Positions 23,151 through 32,453 of a DNA stretch of 64,000 nt are shown here, one piece after another. Source of the DNA: Ruthenibacterium lactatiformans (GTDB taxonomy: Bacteria; Bacillota; Clostridia; Oscillospirales; Ruminococcaceae); NCBI RefSeq assembly GCF_000949455.1, contig NZ_JXXK01000001.1, forward strand, positions 310,001 to 374,000, written 5' to 3'. A program made the translations under genes and the position numbers. Below the pieces are notes generated by a model. That model ran no database searches and was not told the origin of the DNA. It was given only the letters and a program-made list of their open reading frames with translations. Position 1 is the first letter of the stretch. Every line of letters begins with the position of its first letter.

Positions 23151-23738
23151 TTACCCCTCCGCTAAAAATTGGTCCAGGACATCCCGCAATTCCGGAATGC
23201 CGTATCCGTTATCCGCGCTGGTGAGCACCACGCCCCTGCACCCATAGGGCGCACAGATTTCCGCAAAACGTGCCGCTGTCTCGGCATATTGGCTTTTTTT
23301 CAGCTTGTCAGCCTTCGTCAGTGCCGCAATGAAGGGTACCTCGTGGTGCGCCAGATACTCCAGCATCATTTCATCGTCGGCGCTGGGGGCATGGCGGCTG
23401 TCCAGCAGCTGCACCAGCAGCGCACATCGCCGTCCGCGCTCGAAATAGCTGTTGATGAGTTTATCCCAGCGCTGCCGTTCGCCCTGCGCCACCTTGGCGT
23501 AGCCGTAACCCGGCAGATCGACCAAATAGACGCCGCCCACCGTATAAAAGTTGATGGTAGCCGTCTTGCCCGGCGTGCTGCTCACGCGCGCCAGGCTTTT
23601 ACGGTTGCACAGCTTATTGATCAGAGAGGACTTCCCCACATTCGAGCGCCCGGAAAAAACAATCTCCGCGCGGTCCCGTTCCGGCAGCTGAGAAGAAAGG
23701 CCGTAGGACGCCTTGAACTCGGCTTTCGTCGTATCCAT
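23151..23738 (-). CDS. engB: Ribosome biogenesis GTPase EngB/YsxC
   Basis: 195 residues, a single TRAFAC GTPase domain: G1 GRSNVGKSSL (about 32), G3 DLPGYG (about 75) and G4 TKADK (about 140). It helps assemble the 50S subunit and is essential in many Bacillota. Lies 10 nt after lon, in the same operon. Confidence 0.95.
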   Translation of the reverse strand: MDTTKAEFKASYGLSSQLPERDRAEIVFSGRSNVGKSSLINKLCNRKSLARVSSTPGKTATINFYTVGGVYLVDLPGYGYAKVAQGERQRWDKLINSYFERGRRCALLVQLLDSRHAPSADDEMMLEYLAHHEVPFIAALTKADKLKKSQYAETAARFAEICAPYGCRGVVLTSADNGYGIPELRDVLDQFLAEG

Positions 23739-23748
23739 GCGTGCCTCC

Positions 23749-26205
23749 TTACTGGCGGATGCTGAGCTGCGGTTCTGCTTTTTCCGGCGGCACCGGGCGC
23801 GTATGCTTTTCCCCGCCTGCCTTGGGCGCTTTCGCGGCCTTTGCAGGCTTTTTAGCGGGCAGCAGCACCGTGCGCAGAACTTCCTCCAACGTGCTCACCG
23901 GACGGAACGTCAAACCGTTTTTCACGGCGTCGTCCACCTCATACAAATCGGGAGCATTGTCTTTCGGGATCAGCACCAACTTCATCCCCTCCCGGTAGGC
24001 GGCCATGCTTTTTTCTTTGAGGCCGCCTATGGGCAGCACCTGCCCGTGGAGTGTTATCTCACCCGTCATGGCCACATCAGAACGCACCGGGCAGCCGGAC
24101 AGGCACGACACCAGCGCCGTTGTCAGCGTTACGCCCGCAGACGGACCGTCCTTTGGAATGGCTCCTTCCGGCGCGTGTATGTGGATATCGATATCTTTAA
24201 AAACGGAAACATCATAGCCGTAAGCCTCCGCATGGGCTTTTGCGTAGGTGATGGCAAGCTTGGCGCTCTCTTTCATTACCTCGCCCAAAGAACCCGTCAG
24301 TTCCAGCCGTCCTGCTCCGCCGGGCACTGTCTGCACCTCGATGGGCAGTATCTCGCCGCCCACGCTGGTCCACGCAAGGCCATTGGCCACGCCCACGGCG
24401 TCCTTACGGCTGAGAAAAGCCGGTTTCACGCGTTTCGGCCCCAAAATCTCTTCCAGGTTTTTATCACTTACAGAAAGCGTCTCCACCTCTCCCGCCGCGA
24501 TGCGCTTGGCGCACTTGCGCAGCAGTTCGGTGACGGCGCGCTCCAGGTTGCGCACACCCGCTTCCTGCGTATATCCGTCGATCAGGCCGTACAGCGCGGA
24601 GTTCGTCAGCTTCACACGGCCTTTCAGGCCCGTGGCAGCGAGCTGCTTGGGCAGCAGGTGACGCTTGGCGATCTCGAACTTTTCCACGCGCGTATAGCTG
24701 GAAAGCTCAATAACATCCATACGGTCCAGCAGCGGACGCGGAATGGTATCCGTAGTATTGGCCGTGGTGATAAACAACACATCGCTCAAGTCAAACGGGA
24801 TATCCAGATAGTGATCCTTGAACGCGACGTTCTGCTCCGGGTCCAGCGCTTCCAGCAGGGCGGCGGCCGGGTCGCCCCGAAAATCGCTGGCCATTTTGTC
24901 CACCTCGTCCAGCAGGAGCAGCGGATTCGCGCTCTTTGCCGTGAGGATGGCGCTGATGATCTTGCCGGGCATCGCCCCGATATAGGTGCGCCGATGGCCG
25001 CGGATTTCGGCCTCATCCCGCACGCCGCCCAGAGACATTCGCGCATACTTGCGGCCCAGGCATTCAGCGATGGACCGTGCAATGGACGTTTTACCCACGC
25101 CCGGAGGGCCGACCAGGCAAATGATCTGTCCTTTGACTTCGGGCGCCAGCTTGCGCACGGCCAGAATCTCAAGGATGCGTTCCTTCACCTTTTTCAGGCC
25201 GTAATGCTCCTTATCCAGAAGCGCAGCAGCCTTATTGACGTCCAGATTATCCTCGGTGCGCGTATCCCACGGAAGATCCAGACATGTGTCCAGATAAGTG
25301 CGGATGACCGAAGCCTCCTGGGAATTGCCCTGCATTTTGAACATGCGGTCCGCTTCCTTGAGCAGTTTCTCCCGCGCCTCTTCGGGCAGCTTTGTTTTTT
25401 CGATCTTCGCCTTGTATTCCTCGGCCTCCTCGCGGGTGTCGTCGAAATCGTCCAGCTCGTTGGAAATCGCCCGCATTTGCTCACGCAGGTAATAATCCCG
25501 CTGATTTTTGTCCATCTGCTCGTTGACCTTGCTCTGGATGTCCTTTTCAATGTGCAGTATCTTCGTCTCCCGGCGCAGGATCTCCAGCAGCTTTTCCAGG
25601 CGGCCGGACACAGTGCCCTCATTGAGCAGCGCCTGTTTGTCGGTATATTTCAGCAGCAGGTTTGCCGGGATATAATCACACAGCAATGCTGCATCCTCAT
25701 TGGTGATGATGGTATACACCACGTCTTTGGAAAGGCGCGGGTTCAGCGAAAGATATTCCTCAAAGGCTTCTTTCACACTGCGCACCAGCGCCTCCACGCG
25801 TGCGGAATCGACCGATTTTGTCCCGCGCAGCGCGGCGGCCTTGGTAGACGCCAGCAGAAAACGCCCGCTTGAATCCAGCGTCAGCAGCTTGGCACGGTAT
25901 TTGCCTTCCACCAGCACCTTGACAAGCTCGTCCGAGACACGCAGCACCTGCTTTACCTCGGCCACAACGCCGTACGCATACAGATCCTTAAAGCCGGGAT
26001 CCTCCACGTCCATATCCTGCTGGGCAGTCAAAAAGACAGCGTTGTTATTGCTCATGGCCCATTCGATGGCCGCGATGGACTTTTTGCGGCCCACCTCGAA
26101 GTGGATGATATTTCCCGGGAATACCACCAGGCCCCGCAGTGCAATGGCCGGCAGGCGCAGGATATCCGCGTTCTTATCCAAAATGATTTTTACTCGTTCC
26201 GACAT
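23749..26205 (-). CDS. lon: ATP-dependent protease La (Lon)
   Basis: 818 residues from ATG 26205 (GGGGAG upstream); the frame is open another 47 codons but those lie in the promoter. It has the LonA layout: N-terminal substrate domain, coiled coil (about 200-260), AAA+ module with Walker A GPPGVGKT (about 363) and the protease domain with the Ser-Lys dyad (KDGPSAG and GGLKEK). It degrades damaged and regulatory proteins. A Lys/Ala-rich tail follows the protease domain. Confidence 0.96.
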   Translation of the reverse strand: MSERVKIILDKNADILRLPAIALRGLVVFPGNIIHFEVGRKKSIAAIEWAMSNNNAVFLTAQQDMDVEDPGFKDLYAYGVVAEVKQVLRVSDELVKVLVEGKYRAKLLTLDSSGRFLLASTKAAALRGTKSVDSARVEALVRSVKEAFEEYLSLNPRLSKDVVYTIITNEDAALLCDYIPANLLLKYTDKQALLNEGTVSGRLEKLLEILRRETKILHIEKDIQSKVNEQMDKNQRDYYLREQMRAISNELDDFDDTREEAEEYKAKIEKTKLPEEAREKLLKEADRMFKMQGNSQEASVIRTYLDTCLDLPWDTRTEDNLDVNKAAALLDKEHYGLKKVKERILEILAVRKLAPEVKGQIICLVGPPGVGKTSIARSIAECLGRKYARMSLGGVRDEAEIRGHRRTYIGAMPGKIISAILTAKSANPLLLLDEVDKMASDFRGDPAAALLEALDPEQNVAFKDHYLDIPFDLSDVLFITTANTTDTIPRPLLDRMDVIELSSYTRVEKFEIAKRHLLPKQLAATGLKGRVKLTNSALYGLIDGYTQEAGVRNLERAVTELLRKCAKRIAAGEVETLSVSDKNLEEILGPKRVKPAFLSRKDAVGVANGLAWTSVGGEILPIEVQTVPGGAGRLELTGSLGEVMKESAKLAITYAKAHAEAYGYDVSVFKDIDIHIHAPEGAIPKDGPSAGVTLTTALVSCLSGCPVRSDVAMTGEITLHGQVLPIGGLKEKSMAAYREGMKLVLIPKDNAPDLYEVDDAVKNGLTFRPVSTLEEVLRTVLLPAKKPAKAAKAPKAGGEKHTRPVPPEKAEPQLSIRQ

Positions 26206-26272
26206 ACGTGTATCTCCCCTTTGTATGCATATCTGAAAGGGCTTTAGCCCCATGAATGCTCTATGGAACTTT

Positions 26273-26301
26273 ATTATATACGAAATTTGTGAACTTTTCA
26301 A
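26273..26301 (-). promoter_or_regulatory. Promoter of the lon operon
   Basis: Minus-strand -35 TTGAAA (26296-26301), 17 bp, -10 TATAAT (26273-26278). Confidence 0.78.
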
Positions 26302-26302
26302 C

Positions 26303-26343
26303 AAAAAGAAAAGCGGAACATTGGTAAAACGCCCATGTTCCGC
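26303..26343 (-). terminator. Terminator of clpP-clpX
   Basis: GCGGAACAT/ATGTTCCGC stem with inner loop, then CTTTTCTTTTTG on the minus strand. Confidence 0.82.
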
Positions 26344-26370
26344 CATTTTTTCACTTATCCGTCCGCCGTC

Positions 26371-27681
26371 TCAGTTCACACGGCCCGACGCCAGCGCCTT
26401 ATACCGCTTGCGCACCGCGCCGTATTCCAGCTTCGGCTTCGCGCCGTTCACCGTTTCCTCGTCCACCGTCACTTTGATGATGGTTGGGTCGCTGGGGATC
26501 TCGTACATGATGCCGATGAGCGACTGCTCCATCACGCTGCGCAGGCCGCGCGCGCCGCTCTTCAGCGCAATGGTCTTTTTTGCGATGGCATGCAGCGCCT
26601 CGTCCGTGATATCCAACTCCACGCTGTCCAGCTTCATCAGCGTCTGGTACTGCTTCACAAGGCTGTTTTTCGGCTCTTTCAGCACACGCACCAGCGCATC
26701 TTCATCCAGCGGGTCCAGCACTGTCACAACAGGGATACGGCCCACCAGCTCCGGAATCAGGCCAAAGCGCACCAGGTCGTGCGGCTCCACCAGACGCAGC
26801 AGGTTCTGCTTCGCCTTTTCGGGGTCCTCCTTCAGCTTGCCGCCAAAGCCCAGCGCAGAGGTGTCCGTGCGCTTCTGGATATGCTTTTCCAGCCCGTCGA
26901 ACGCGCCGCCGCAGATAAACAGGATGTTTTTCGTGTTGATTTGAATGAACTCCTGCTGTGGATGCTTCCGTCCGCCTTGGGGCGGCACATTGCTGACAGT
27001 GCCCTCCAGGATCTTCAACAGCGCCTGCTGCACGCCCTCGCCGCCCACGTCGCGTGTGATGGAGGGATTCTCGCTTTTCCGCGTGATCTTGTCGATCTCG
27101 TCGATGTAAATGATGCCCCGCTCTGCCCGCTCAATATCGAAATCCGCAGCCTGAATGAGCTTGAGCAGAATGTTTTCCACATCTTCGCCCACATAGCCTG
27201 CCTCGGTGAGCGTAGTCGCGTCCGCGATGGCAAAGGGCACATTGAGCATGCGCGCCAGCGTCTGTGCCAGCAGCGTTTTACCCACGCCGGAGGGGCCAAG
27301 CAGCAGAACATTGCTCTTTTGCAGGTCCACATCCGTCTTTTCCATGTTCAGGATACGCTTATAGTGGTTGTACACAGAAACAGCCAGTACCACCTTGGCA
27401 TTGTCCTGCCCGATGACATACTGGTCCAGCCCTTCCTTTATCTCCGCCGGCGTGAGGATATTGATATCCTGCGGCACGGCATGGGCCGGGGCAGCCTTGC
27501 CGCGGCGCGGGGCCTGAGCCGGAGCCTTGCCTTCCTCGTCCAGCAGCGAGTGGCACAGCTCGATGCACTCGTTGCAGATGTTCACACCCGGCCCAATGAT
27601 CATCCGCTCCACTTCGTCCTGGCTTTTGCCGCAGAAGTTGCAGATGAGATTTTTGTCTTTGCTGTTGTCTTTATTTGCCAT
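26371..27681 (-). CDS. clpX: ClpX ATPase subunit
   Basis: 436 residues. N-terminal zinc-binding domain (CNFCGKS ... CNEC, about 16-45), then the AAA+ module with Walker A GPSGVGKTLLA (about 130) and Walker B IYIDEIDK (about 195). It unfolds substrates and feeds them to ClpP. Placed 9 nt after clpP, with the terminator behind it. Confidence 0.97.
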   Translation of the reverse strand: MANKDNSKDKNLICNFCGKSQDEVERMIIGPGVNICNECIELCHSLLDEEGKAPAQAPRRGKAAPAHAVPQDINILTPAEIKEGLDQYVIGQDNAKVVLAVSVYNHYKRILNMEKTDVDLQKSNVLLLGPSGVGKTLLAQTLARMLNVPFAIADATTLTEAGYVGEDVENILLKLIQAADFDIERAERGIIYIDEIDKITRKSENPSITRDVGGEGVQQALLKILEGTVSNVPPQGGRKHPQQEFIQINTKNILFICGGAFDGLEKHIQKRTDTSALGFGGKLKEDPEKAKQNLLRLVEPHDLVRFGLIPELVGRIPVVTVLDPLDEDALVRVLKEPKNSLVKQYQTLMKLDSVELDITDEALHAIAKKTIALKSGARGLRSVMEQSLIGIMYEIPSDPTIIKVTVDEETVNGAKPKLEYGAVRKRYKALASGRVN

Positions 27682-27690
27682 ATAACACCT

Positions 27691-28284
27691 TTATCGTTGT
27701 GAGATCACGTCGTCAATAAGGCCGTAAGCCTTTGCTTCCTCGGCCGTCATATAATTGTCGCGCTCCGTGTCCTGCTCGATGCGTTCCAGCGGCTGGCCGG
27801 TGCAAGCGGAGAGGATACCGTTCATCTTATTGCGCGTGCGCACCATATGGTCCGCGTGGATCTTGATATCCGTCGTCTGCCCCTGCAGCCCCACCTGTCC
27901 GCCGATCAGCGGCTGGTGGATGAGTATTTCGCTGTTGGGCAGCGCGAAGCGTTTGCCCTTTGCGCCCGCCGCAAGCAGTACGGAAGCCATGGAGGCCGCC
28001 ATACCCACACAGATGGTGGAAACGTCGCATTTGATATACCGCATGGTGTCATAAATCGCCATGCCGTCCGTGATGGACCCGCCCGGGCTGTTGATGTAGA
28101 AATTGATATCCTTCTCCGGGTCCTGGCCTTCCAGATACAGCAGCTGCGCCACCACAAGGCTGGCCGTCGTGCTGTTCACATCCTCGCTGAGCATGACGAT
28201 GCGGTCGTTCAGCAGGCGGGAAAAGATATCGTAAGAGCGTTCGCCGCGCGCGGTCTGCTCTACAACGTAAGGAACCAAACTCAT
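27691..28284 (-). CDS. clpP: ClpP protease subunit
   Basis: 197 residues, standard length. The catalytic triad is visible: Ser in GMAASMAS (about 98), His in IHQPL (about 123) and Asp in QDTERD (about 172). Forms the proteolytic tetradecamer with ClpX. AGGGAGG precedes the ATG. Confidence 0.97.
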   Translation of the reverse strand: MSLVPYVVEQTARGERSYDIFSRLLNDRIVMLSEDVNSTTASLVVAQLLYLEGQDPEKDINFYINSPGGSITDGMAIYDTMRYIKCDVSTICVGMAASMASVLLAAGAKGKRFALPNSEILIHQPLIGGQVGLQGQTTDIKIHADHMVRTRNKMNGILSACTGQPLERIEQDTERDNYMTAEEAKAYGLIDDVISQR

Positions 28285-28415
28285 AAATTAGCCTCCCTGT
28301 TTTACAGCGGTTCAGTTTTTATGGGAAATCGCATGGCCGCGGCAGCCCGCTGTACCCGGCCGCGCGGCCCGCCGCAGGCGGGCCGTAAAACCGGCCGCCG
28401 CAGCAGGGTAACAGA

Positions 28416-28450
28416 TGACCGATACGCGCATAAAATGCGGGTATCGGTCA
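28416..28450. repeat. Hairpin between clpP and tig
   Basis: 10-bp perfect stem TGACCGATAC/GTATCGGTCA, 15-nt loop, no T tract. With the GC-rich inverted segments at 28340-28400 it fills the ~200-nt gap. Possibly a weak terminator of tig or a repetitive palindromic element. Confidence 0.5.
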
Positions 28451-28482
28451 CGCGTCGTCACTATCCGACAAAAAGGCCCGCT

Positions 28483-29799
28483 TTACTCCGCCTTCTCGTC
28501 CTTCTGGGGCGCCACATTCTCAACGGTGACGTCCGCGTTCTGCTTGATGAAGTCAATGGCCTTGTTCACGGCAAGGTCCTTCTTCACTTCGGCCTCGGGC
28601 ACGATGCCGCGCACCTTCTCCACTTCCATCTTGTAGGCGTCGGCAATGCGCTTGACTTCGTTCTCGAAGTCCTCCTCGCTGGCCGCGATGCCTTCCGCTG
28701 CAGCCACAGCCTCCAGCGCCAGACGGATCTTCACCTGCTTCTCAGCCTGCTCCTTGAAGCCTTCGCGGAACTTGGCCGTGTCGCCGCCCATATACTTGAT
28801 GTAATCCTCCAGGCGCAGGCCCTGCTGCTGCAGGCGGTACTCGAAATCGCGCACCATTTCGTCAATGCGGCTCTCGAACATAACGGGCGGGATATCGCCC
28901 TCCAGCGTCGCAACGATCTGCTCGACCAGATCGTTCTCCACTTCCAGCTCGGCATTCTTCTCGTTCTGCTCTTCCATGCCCTTGCGAATGCTGGCTTTCA
29001 GCTCGTCCAGTGTGTCGTATTCAGACACATCCTTCGCGAATTCGTCATCCGCGGCGGGCAGCTCCTTGGTCTTCACTTCGTGCAGCTTGACCTTAAACGT
29101 AGCGGCCTTGCCCGCCAGCTCCTCAGCCTGATACTGCTCGGGGAACGTGACGTTCACCTCGAACTCCTCGCCGGCCTCATGGCCGGCAACCTGCTCCTCA
29201 AAGCCCGGAATGAACTGGCCGGAGCCCAGCGTCAGGGAAAAATGCTCGCCCTTGCCGCCCTCGAAAGCCACGCCGTCCACAAAGCCTTCGAAGTCGATAT
29301 CCGTGACGTCGCCGTCCTGAGCCTTGCCCTCACGGGTAATGATGCGGGCGTTGCGCTCACGCATGCGCTCGATCTCGGCCTCCACAGCGGCGTCCTCGAC
29401 AGTATTGACTTTCTTTGTGGCTTTTAAACCCTTGTATTCGCCCACCTTCATCTCGGGCTTGACAGTGACGACAGCCTTGAGCACGACGCCGTCTTCGGTG
29501 CTGGCGGAAACGATGTCCACCTCGGGGCGGTCCACCGGCTCGATGCCGCTCTCGGCAACGGCAGCTTCATACGCCTCGGGGAACAGGTCATTGATGGCAT
29601 CGTAGTGGAACACATCGGCGCCGAACATCTTTTCAATCATATGGCGAGGGGCTTTGCCCTTGCGGAAGCCCGGAATGTTGTATTTACCGGCCTCGCGTTT
29701 GAACGCTTTGGCAATTGCGGCGTTGAACGCTTCGGCGTCAATGGAGAATTGCAGTTCATGGCTGTTGTTTTCAAGTTTTTCGTTTTTGACGAGATTCAT
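28483..29799 (-). CDS. tig: Trigger factor
   Basis: 438 residues with the usual three parts: N-terminal ribosome-binding domain (GFRKGKAPRHMIEK signature at about 44), FKBP-type peptidyl-prolyl isomerase domain (GDVTDIDFEGFVDG, about 160-240) and a long helical C-terminal domain. It meets nascent chains at the ribosome exit. Own promoter upstream; followed by clpP and clpX, the usual order. Confidence 0.96.
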   Translation of the reverse strand: MNLVKNEKLENNSHELQFSIDAEAFNAAIAKAFKREAGKYNIPGFRKGKAPRHMIEKMFGADVFHYDAINDLFPEAYEAAVAESGIEPVDRPEVDIVSASTEDGVVLKAVVTVKPEMKVGEYKGLKATKKVNTVEDAAVEAEIERMRERNARIITREGKAQDGDVTDIDFEGFVDGVAFEGGKGEHFSLTLGSGQFIPGFEEQVAGHEAGEEFEVNVTFPEQYQAEELAGKAATFKVKLHEVKTKELPAADDEFAKDVSEYDTLDELKASIRKGMEEQNEKNAELEVENDLVEQIVATLEGDIPPVMFESRIDEMVRDFEYRLQQQGLRLEDYIKYMGGDTAKFREGFKEQAEKQVKIRLALEAVAAAEGIAASEEDFENEVKRIADAYKMEVEKVRGIVPEAEVKKDLAVNKAIDFIKQNADVTVENVAPQKDEKAE

Positions 29800-29833
29800 T
29801 GTATTTCCTCCAATACTGAACTTACAGAGTACA

Positions 29834-29862
29834 ATTATAGCATACGTTTATGAATATTTCTA
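29834..29862 (-). promoter_or_regulatory. Promoter of tig
   Basis: Minus-strand -10 TATAAT (29834-29839), 17 bp, -35 TAGAAA (29857-29862, weak). Confidence 0.55.
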
Positions 29863-29869
29863 TACAAAT

Positions 29870-30547
29870 TCAAATTTTATATGGAAAAAACCGCAGTGCG
29901 TCGGCACTGATGAGTTTATACTCGATGCCGTCCAGCTCCCCCTGCACCGCCCGTGGAATGGACGGGCCGTGCAAATGGCCGTAAAAGCAGCGTTTCACGC
30001 CGTATTCCCGCAGGAGCGCCACCACTTCCCCGGCGTCCGCCTGGGGATAGACCGGAGGATAATGCAGGAACACTGCCTTTTCCGTATCTCCCGCCGCTTC
30101 CAACGAAGCCCGCAGCCGTCCGCATTCGCGGCTCATTACCTTTTCATCGTGAGGCTGGCCCGCGTCGAACAGCCAGCTCCGCGTGCCGCACAGTGCAAGC
30201 CCTTCTGCAAAAACACAATTGTTATGCAGAAAAGACAGGCTGCCAAACCCATTCGCAGCCAGATAGGCGTTCATTTTCGCCATAGTCGTCCACCAGTAAT
30301 CGTGGTTTCCCTTCAAGAGCAGTTTCCTGCCCGGAAGATTCTGAAGGAACGCAAAATCCGCACTGCAGTCCTCCAGCTTCATCGCCCAGGAGGTGTCCCC
30401 CGCCAGTACCACGGTATCCTGCGGACCCACAGCCGCCAGCCAGTTTTCCCGCAGACGCTCCACATAGTTCTCCCAGCCGCTGAAAATGTCCATGGGCTTG
30501 GACGTTCCCAGCGACAGATGAAGATCCCCGATTGTAAAAATTGCCAT
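29870..30547 (-). CDS. Metallophosphoesterase family protein
   Basis: 225 residues of the calcineurin-like phosphoesterase fold. Metal ligands are seen in order: GDLHLS (about 7), GDTSW (about 50), KGNHDYWW (about 79) and YGHLHG (about 190). The family is annotated in Clostridia as a metallophosphoesterase of unknown substrate. Its stop lies inside the upstream region of tig, and it may read into it. Confidence 0.88.
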   Translation of the reverse strand: MAIFTIGDLHLSLGTSKPMDIFSGWENYVERLRENWLAAVGPQDTVVLAGDTSWAMKLEDCSADFAFLQNLPGRKLLLKGNHDYWWTTMAKMNAYLAANGFGSLSFLHNNCVFAEGLALCGTRSWLFDAGQPHDEKVMSRECGRLRASLEAAGDTEKAVFLHYPPVYPQADAGEVVALLREYGVKRCFYGHLHGPSIPRAVQGELDGIEYKLISADALRFFPYKI

Positions 30548-30651
30548 AGCATCCTCCGAATGACTGGCCGCAGGCCGGCCATACTAAGAAAAGGAAGCGC
30601 CGCGCCCTATGAAGCGGCGTTTTGCGAACTGATTTTAAGGAGGCAATAAAA

Positions 30652-30810
30652 ATGCAGGACGAAAAGATTCTGGAAGGCATTTGCTGCGAAGTAGAGAACT
30701 GTGTGCACAACAACGGCAACTGCTGCTGCACCGCGCAGGAGATCAAAGTGAAAAACCGCATGGCCGTCCTCGGTGAAGAGACCATGTGCGAGACCTTTGA
30801 GGAAGTTTAG
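30652..30810 (+). CDS. DUF1540 protein
   Basis: 52 residues starting at ATG 30652 behind AAGGAGG. Cys/His pattern (CCEVENCVHNNGNCCCTA ... MCETF) fits the small DUF1540 family of spore-forming Clostridia and Bacilli, probably a zinc-binding protein. Function unknown. It is the only plus-strand gene between 20 and 60 kb. Confidence 0.85.
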   Translation: MQDEKILEGICCEVENCVHNNGNCCCTAQEIKVKNRMAVLGEETMCETFEEV

Positions 30811-30832
30811 GCTTCGTCGAAAAATGTCCGCA

Positions 30833-30867
30833 AAAACGGCTCGTGTGATATGCACGGGCCGTTTTCA
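30833..30867. terminator. Terminator between DUF1540 gene and thrC
   Basis: AAAACGG/CCGTTTT stem with an extended CTCGTG-CACGGG inner part, followed by TCATT; serves convergent genes. Confidence 0.65.
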
Positions 30868-30882
30868 TTGCACCCTTTTTCT

Positions 30883-32340
30883 CTACAAAGCAAGCGCCGC
30901 AGCCCGGATGCCGTCCTTTTCCACCACCTGCGTGAAGCGTACGGGCTTTTCCCGCAGGCCCGCAAGGCTCGCAGGCGCCGGGACCTCGGTCTTTTCCTGC
31001 AGCAGGCGCATGGCCTCAAACTCATCCTCCGGCACATCCGCCCCCAGCGCGCCCAGCACATCGCACGGGAACTTGTACGGGCTTGCCGTGGAAAGTACAA
31101 CGCAAGGCGTTTCGCCGGCCGCCTGCTGCCGTGCCACACGGAACGCCACCGCCGTGTGCGTGTCGCACAGATATCCGTCCGCTTCATACCGCGCGCGGAT
31201 CTCCTCCCGCACCTGCGCGTCATTGGCACAGCCGCAGGCAAAGGTCTCCCGGATGGCGGAAAGCACTTCGGCGGGCACGGTGTAATGCCCATGCTCCGCC
31301 AGCTCACGCATCCATCCCGCCACCGCTGCCGCATCCTGTGTTACATGGTACAAAAGGCGCTCCAGGTTCGAGGACACAAGAATGTCCATGGACGGCGAGG
31401 ACGTTTTGTAGAACGTGCGGCGGGCGTCGTAAACACCCGTGGTGAGAAAGTCCGTGAGAACGTTGTTTTTATTGGACGCGCAGATCAGCTTTTCCACAGG
31501 CAGGCCCATACGTTTGGCGTAATAACCCGCAAGGATATCGCCGAAATTGCCTGTGGGCACACAGAAGCTGACGGGCGCGCCCGGTGCGATATCCCCCCGC
31601 TCCGCAAGCTGCGCATAGCTGTAAAAATAGTAAACGATCTGCGGTACAAGGCGGCCCCAGTTGATGGAGTTTGCGCTGGAAAGCTTTTCGTTTTTGGCAG
31701 CCAGCTCCTGCGCGAGGTCCTCGTCCGCAAACACGCGCTTTACACCTGTCTGCGCGTCGTCGAAGTTTCCGTTGACAGCATACACCGCCACGTTATCTCC
31801 CTCCTGCGTGGCCATCTGCAGGCGCTGCACCTCACTGGTGCCCGCGTTGGGATAAAACACCGCGATACGGATGCCCGGCAGGCCCGCATAGCCCGCGAGC
31901 GCGGCCTTTCCCGTATCGCCGGAGGTCGCTACAAGGATCTTTGTCACGCCTGTTTCTCCCAGATTTTTTTTGGCCTCTACCAGCAGACGCGGCATAAGCT
32001 GCAATGCATAATCCTTAAACGCGCAGGTCGGGCCGTGCCACAACTCCAATGCATAGGTATTCCCGGCCACATGCGCCGCAAAGCCTGCCTTGCCGCCGAA
32101 GTTTTCGGTGCTGTATGTCTGCTCTGTGGCGGTTTTTAAAAAATCCGGGTCATAATCCGTCAGAAACATGCCCAGCACCTTCTGCGCCGTCTGCGGATAC
32201 GTCAGGCCGTAAAACTCCCGCATGTCCACCTGTGGGAACTGCTGCGGGACAAACAGCCCGCCTCCCGGCGCAATGCCCGTGAGAATGGCCGTGGACGCAC
32301 CGGTGCAGAGAGCACTGTCGCGCGTGCTTGTGTAGTTCAT
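30883..32340 (-). CDS. thrC: Threonine synthase
   Basis: 485 residues, the long fungal/proteobacterial-type threonine synthase. The PLP lysine is in AFKDYALQLM (about 110) and the glycine-rich ATSGDTGKAAL motif follows (about 147). It converts O-phosphohomoserine to threonine. An 8-nt A run on the coding strand (31964-31971) is in frame here, a useful contrast to the 7-nt runs that break other genes. Confidence 0.95.
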   Translation of the reverse strand: MNYTSTRDSALCTGASTAILTGIAPGGGLFVPQQFPQVDMREFYGLTYPQTAQKVLGMFLTDYDPDFLKTATEQTYSTENFGGKAGFAAHVAGNTYALELWHGPTCAFKDYALQLMPRLLVEAKKNLGETGVTKILVATSGDTGKAALAGYAGLPGIRIAVFYPNAGTSEVQRLQMATQEGDNVAVYAVNGNFDDAQTGVKRVFADEDLAQELAAKNEKLSSANSINWGRLVPQIVYYFYSYAQLAERGDIAPGAPVSFCVPTGNFGDILAGYYAKRMGLPVEKLICASNKNNVLTDFLTTGVYDARRTFYKTSSPSMDILVSSNLERLLYHVTQDAAAVAGWMRELAEHGHYTVPAEVLSAIRETFACGCANDAQVREEIRARYEADGYLCDTHTAVAFRVARQQAAGETPCVVLSTASPYKFPCDVLGALGADVPEDEFEAMRLLQEKTEVPAPASLAGLREKPVRFTQVVEKDGIRAAALAL

Positions 32341-32453
32341 ACTTTACCCCTCCAATTATAGCCACAGCCGCTATCCGGCTGTTCCGCCGTTTTCCGCAGC
32401 CCTGCAAGGCCTGCTCTTTTTCCGTGGGACAGAGCGGCTCTGCCCAGCCCTTT

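Noticed and set aside
23713..25872. A 719-codon plus-strand open frame opposite lon
   Set aside because: Shadow of lon in GC-rich DNA; low-complexity basic composition and no start signal.
28416..28450. Hairpin between clpP and tig as a heat-shock operator
   Set aside because: It does not fit CIRCE (TTAGCACTC) or CtsR repeats, and is better seen as an intergenic hairpin.
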